A stretch of 5,259 bases of DNA from Clostridia bacterium (GTDB taxonomy: Bacteria > Bacillota > Clostridia > DSM-8532). The stretch spans positions 1 through 5,259 of the forward strand of contig JAOABT010000571.1 in assembly GCA_026418215.1 (NCBI GenBank), given 5' to 3'. This document shows positions 4,882 through 5,259 of this stretch, one piece after another. Positions within the stretch are counted from its first letter, which is position 1. Each line of letters opens with the position of its first letter. Below the pieces are notes generated by a model. That model was not told where the DNA came from and made no database searches. It saw nothing but the letters and a program-made list of their open reading frames with translations. A program made the position numbers and the translations under genes.

Positions 4882-5259
4882 ATGATCAATCAGATTCCCT
4901 GCGAGATCCAACGAGGTTTCAACGTCACAGGGAGTGATACATATTCCATAGCTATAGCCATAGACTCAAACAACACGCCCTATGTCGCCTATCAGGATAG
5001 CGGAAATGGAAACAGGGTAACTGTGAGAAAATTTGATGGCGTAAGCTGGATTGTTGTTGGAAGCCCGGGCTTTTCAGCCGGTGTGGCAGACTATATATCC
5101 ATGGCCATCGACAGAAATAATACGCCTTATGTTGTTTACCGGGATGAAGCTAATTCCGGCAAAGCAACGGTTATGAGGTACAATGGAACAAGTTGGGTAA
5201 CAGTAGGAATGGCAGGCTTTTCACAAGGTGAGGTAGCGTATACCTCAATAGCCATAGAC
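4882..5259 (+). CDS. Propeller-like repeat protein, N-terminal part (runs off the right edge)
   Basis: An open frame starts at ATG 4882 and is still open at the window end, giving 126 residues. GAGG lies 8 bases upstream (4870-4873) and an in-frame TAA at 4876-4878 excludes an earlier start. After about 20 residues it consists of 49-residue repeats with the pattern AIDxNNTPYVxYxD, then TVxxxxGxSWxxVGxxGFSxG. The AID positions fall at residues 26-28, 75-77 and 124-126. Short beta-rich repeats with conserved Trp, Gly and Asp like these suggest blades of a beta-propeller. Related repeats occur in large bacterial surface or secreted proteins, but no signal peptide or membrane segment is visible at this N-terminus (MINQIPCEIQRGFNVTGSDT). 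The function and full length are unknown. It is transcribed away from the radical SAM gene. Confidence 0.85.
   Translation, partial: MINQIPCEIQRGFNVTGSDTYSIAIAIDSNNTPYVAYQDSGNGNRVTVRKFDGVSWIVVGSPGFSAGVADYISMAIDRNNTPYVVYRDEANSGKATVMRYNGTSWVTVGMAGFSQGEVAYTSIAID
4954..5259 (+). repeat. Tandem 147-base coding repeats
   Basis: Two full units (4954-5100 and 5101-5247) and the first 12 bases of a third encode the 49-residue repeats of the propeller-like protein. The units are clearly related at the protein level but diverged in DNA, so they look old rather than freshly amplified. Confidence 0.75.

Overview
The window reads as a piece of a low-to-mid GC Firmicute chromosome, most likely an anaerobic clostridial lineage such as the Desulfitobacterium/Desulfosporosinus group. 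This is inferred from strong GGAGG-type ribosome binding sites, TTG and GTG starts, a stand-alone radical SAM/SPASM enzyme and a QueG-like iron-sulfur protein. The exact taxon cannot be fixed from the sequence alone. The first 12 bases match the inner end of the Tn5/Nextera mosaic-end adapter. The left edge is therefore probably a raw contig end, and genomic sequence probably begins at base 13.

Layout from left to right: (a) the 3' part of a plus-strand gene for a QueG-like protein with two 4Fe-4S clusters, cut by the contig end; (b) a tail-to-tail junction with a weak terminator-like hairpin; (c) a minus-strand pair, a Crp/Fnr-family regulator followed by a short-chain dehydrogenase/reductase (SDR); (d) a minus-strand membrane-anchored alpha/beta hydrolase related to PAF-acetylhydrolase; (e) a 192-base spacer holding paired CCAA/TTGG palindromes and an orphan open frame; (f) a minus-strand radical SAM/SPASM enzyme; (g) a 214-base divergent intergenic region; (h) the start of a plus-strand gene made of 49-residue propeller-like repeats, running off the right edge.

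The regulator and SDR look like one transcription unit. An 11-bp perfect inverted repeat in the 61-base gap between them would bury the SDR Shine-Dalgarno sequence in a hairpin, which suggests translational coupling or RNA-level control. The hydrolase, radical SAM gene and repeat-protein gene look like separate units. For three genes the best start differs from the longest open frame: ATG 1474 for the SDR, TTG 3596 for the hydrolase and GTG 4667 for the radical SAM enzyme. In each case a strong ribosome binding site decides it.

No complete RNA gene, CRISPR array, insertion sequence or clear new multi-gene system is visible. The observations most worth checking are the adapter remnant, the hairpin over the SDR start, the small frame overlapping the radical SAM start, and the repeat protein that lacks a signal peptide.
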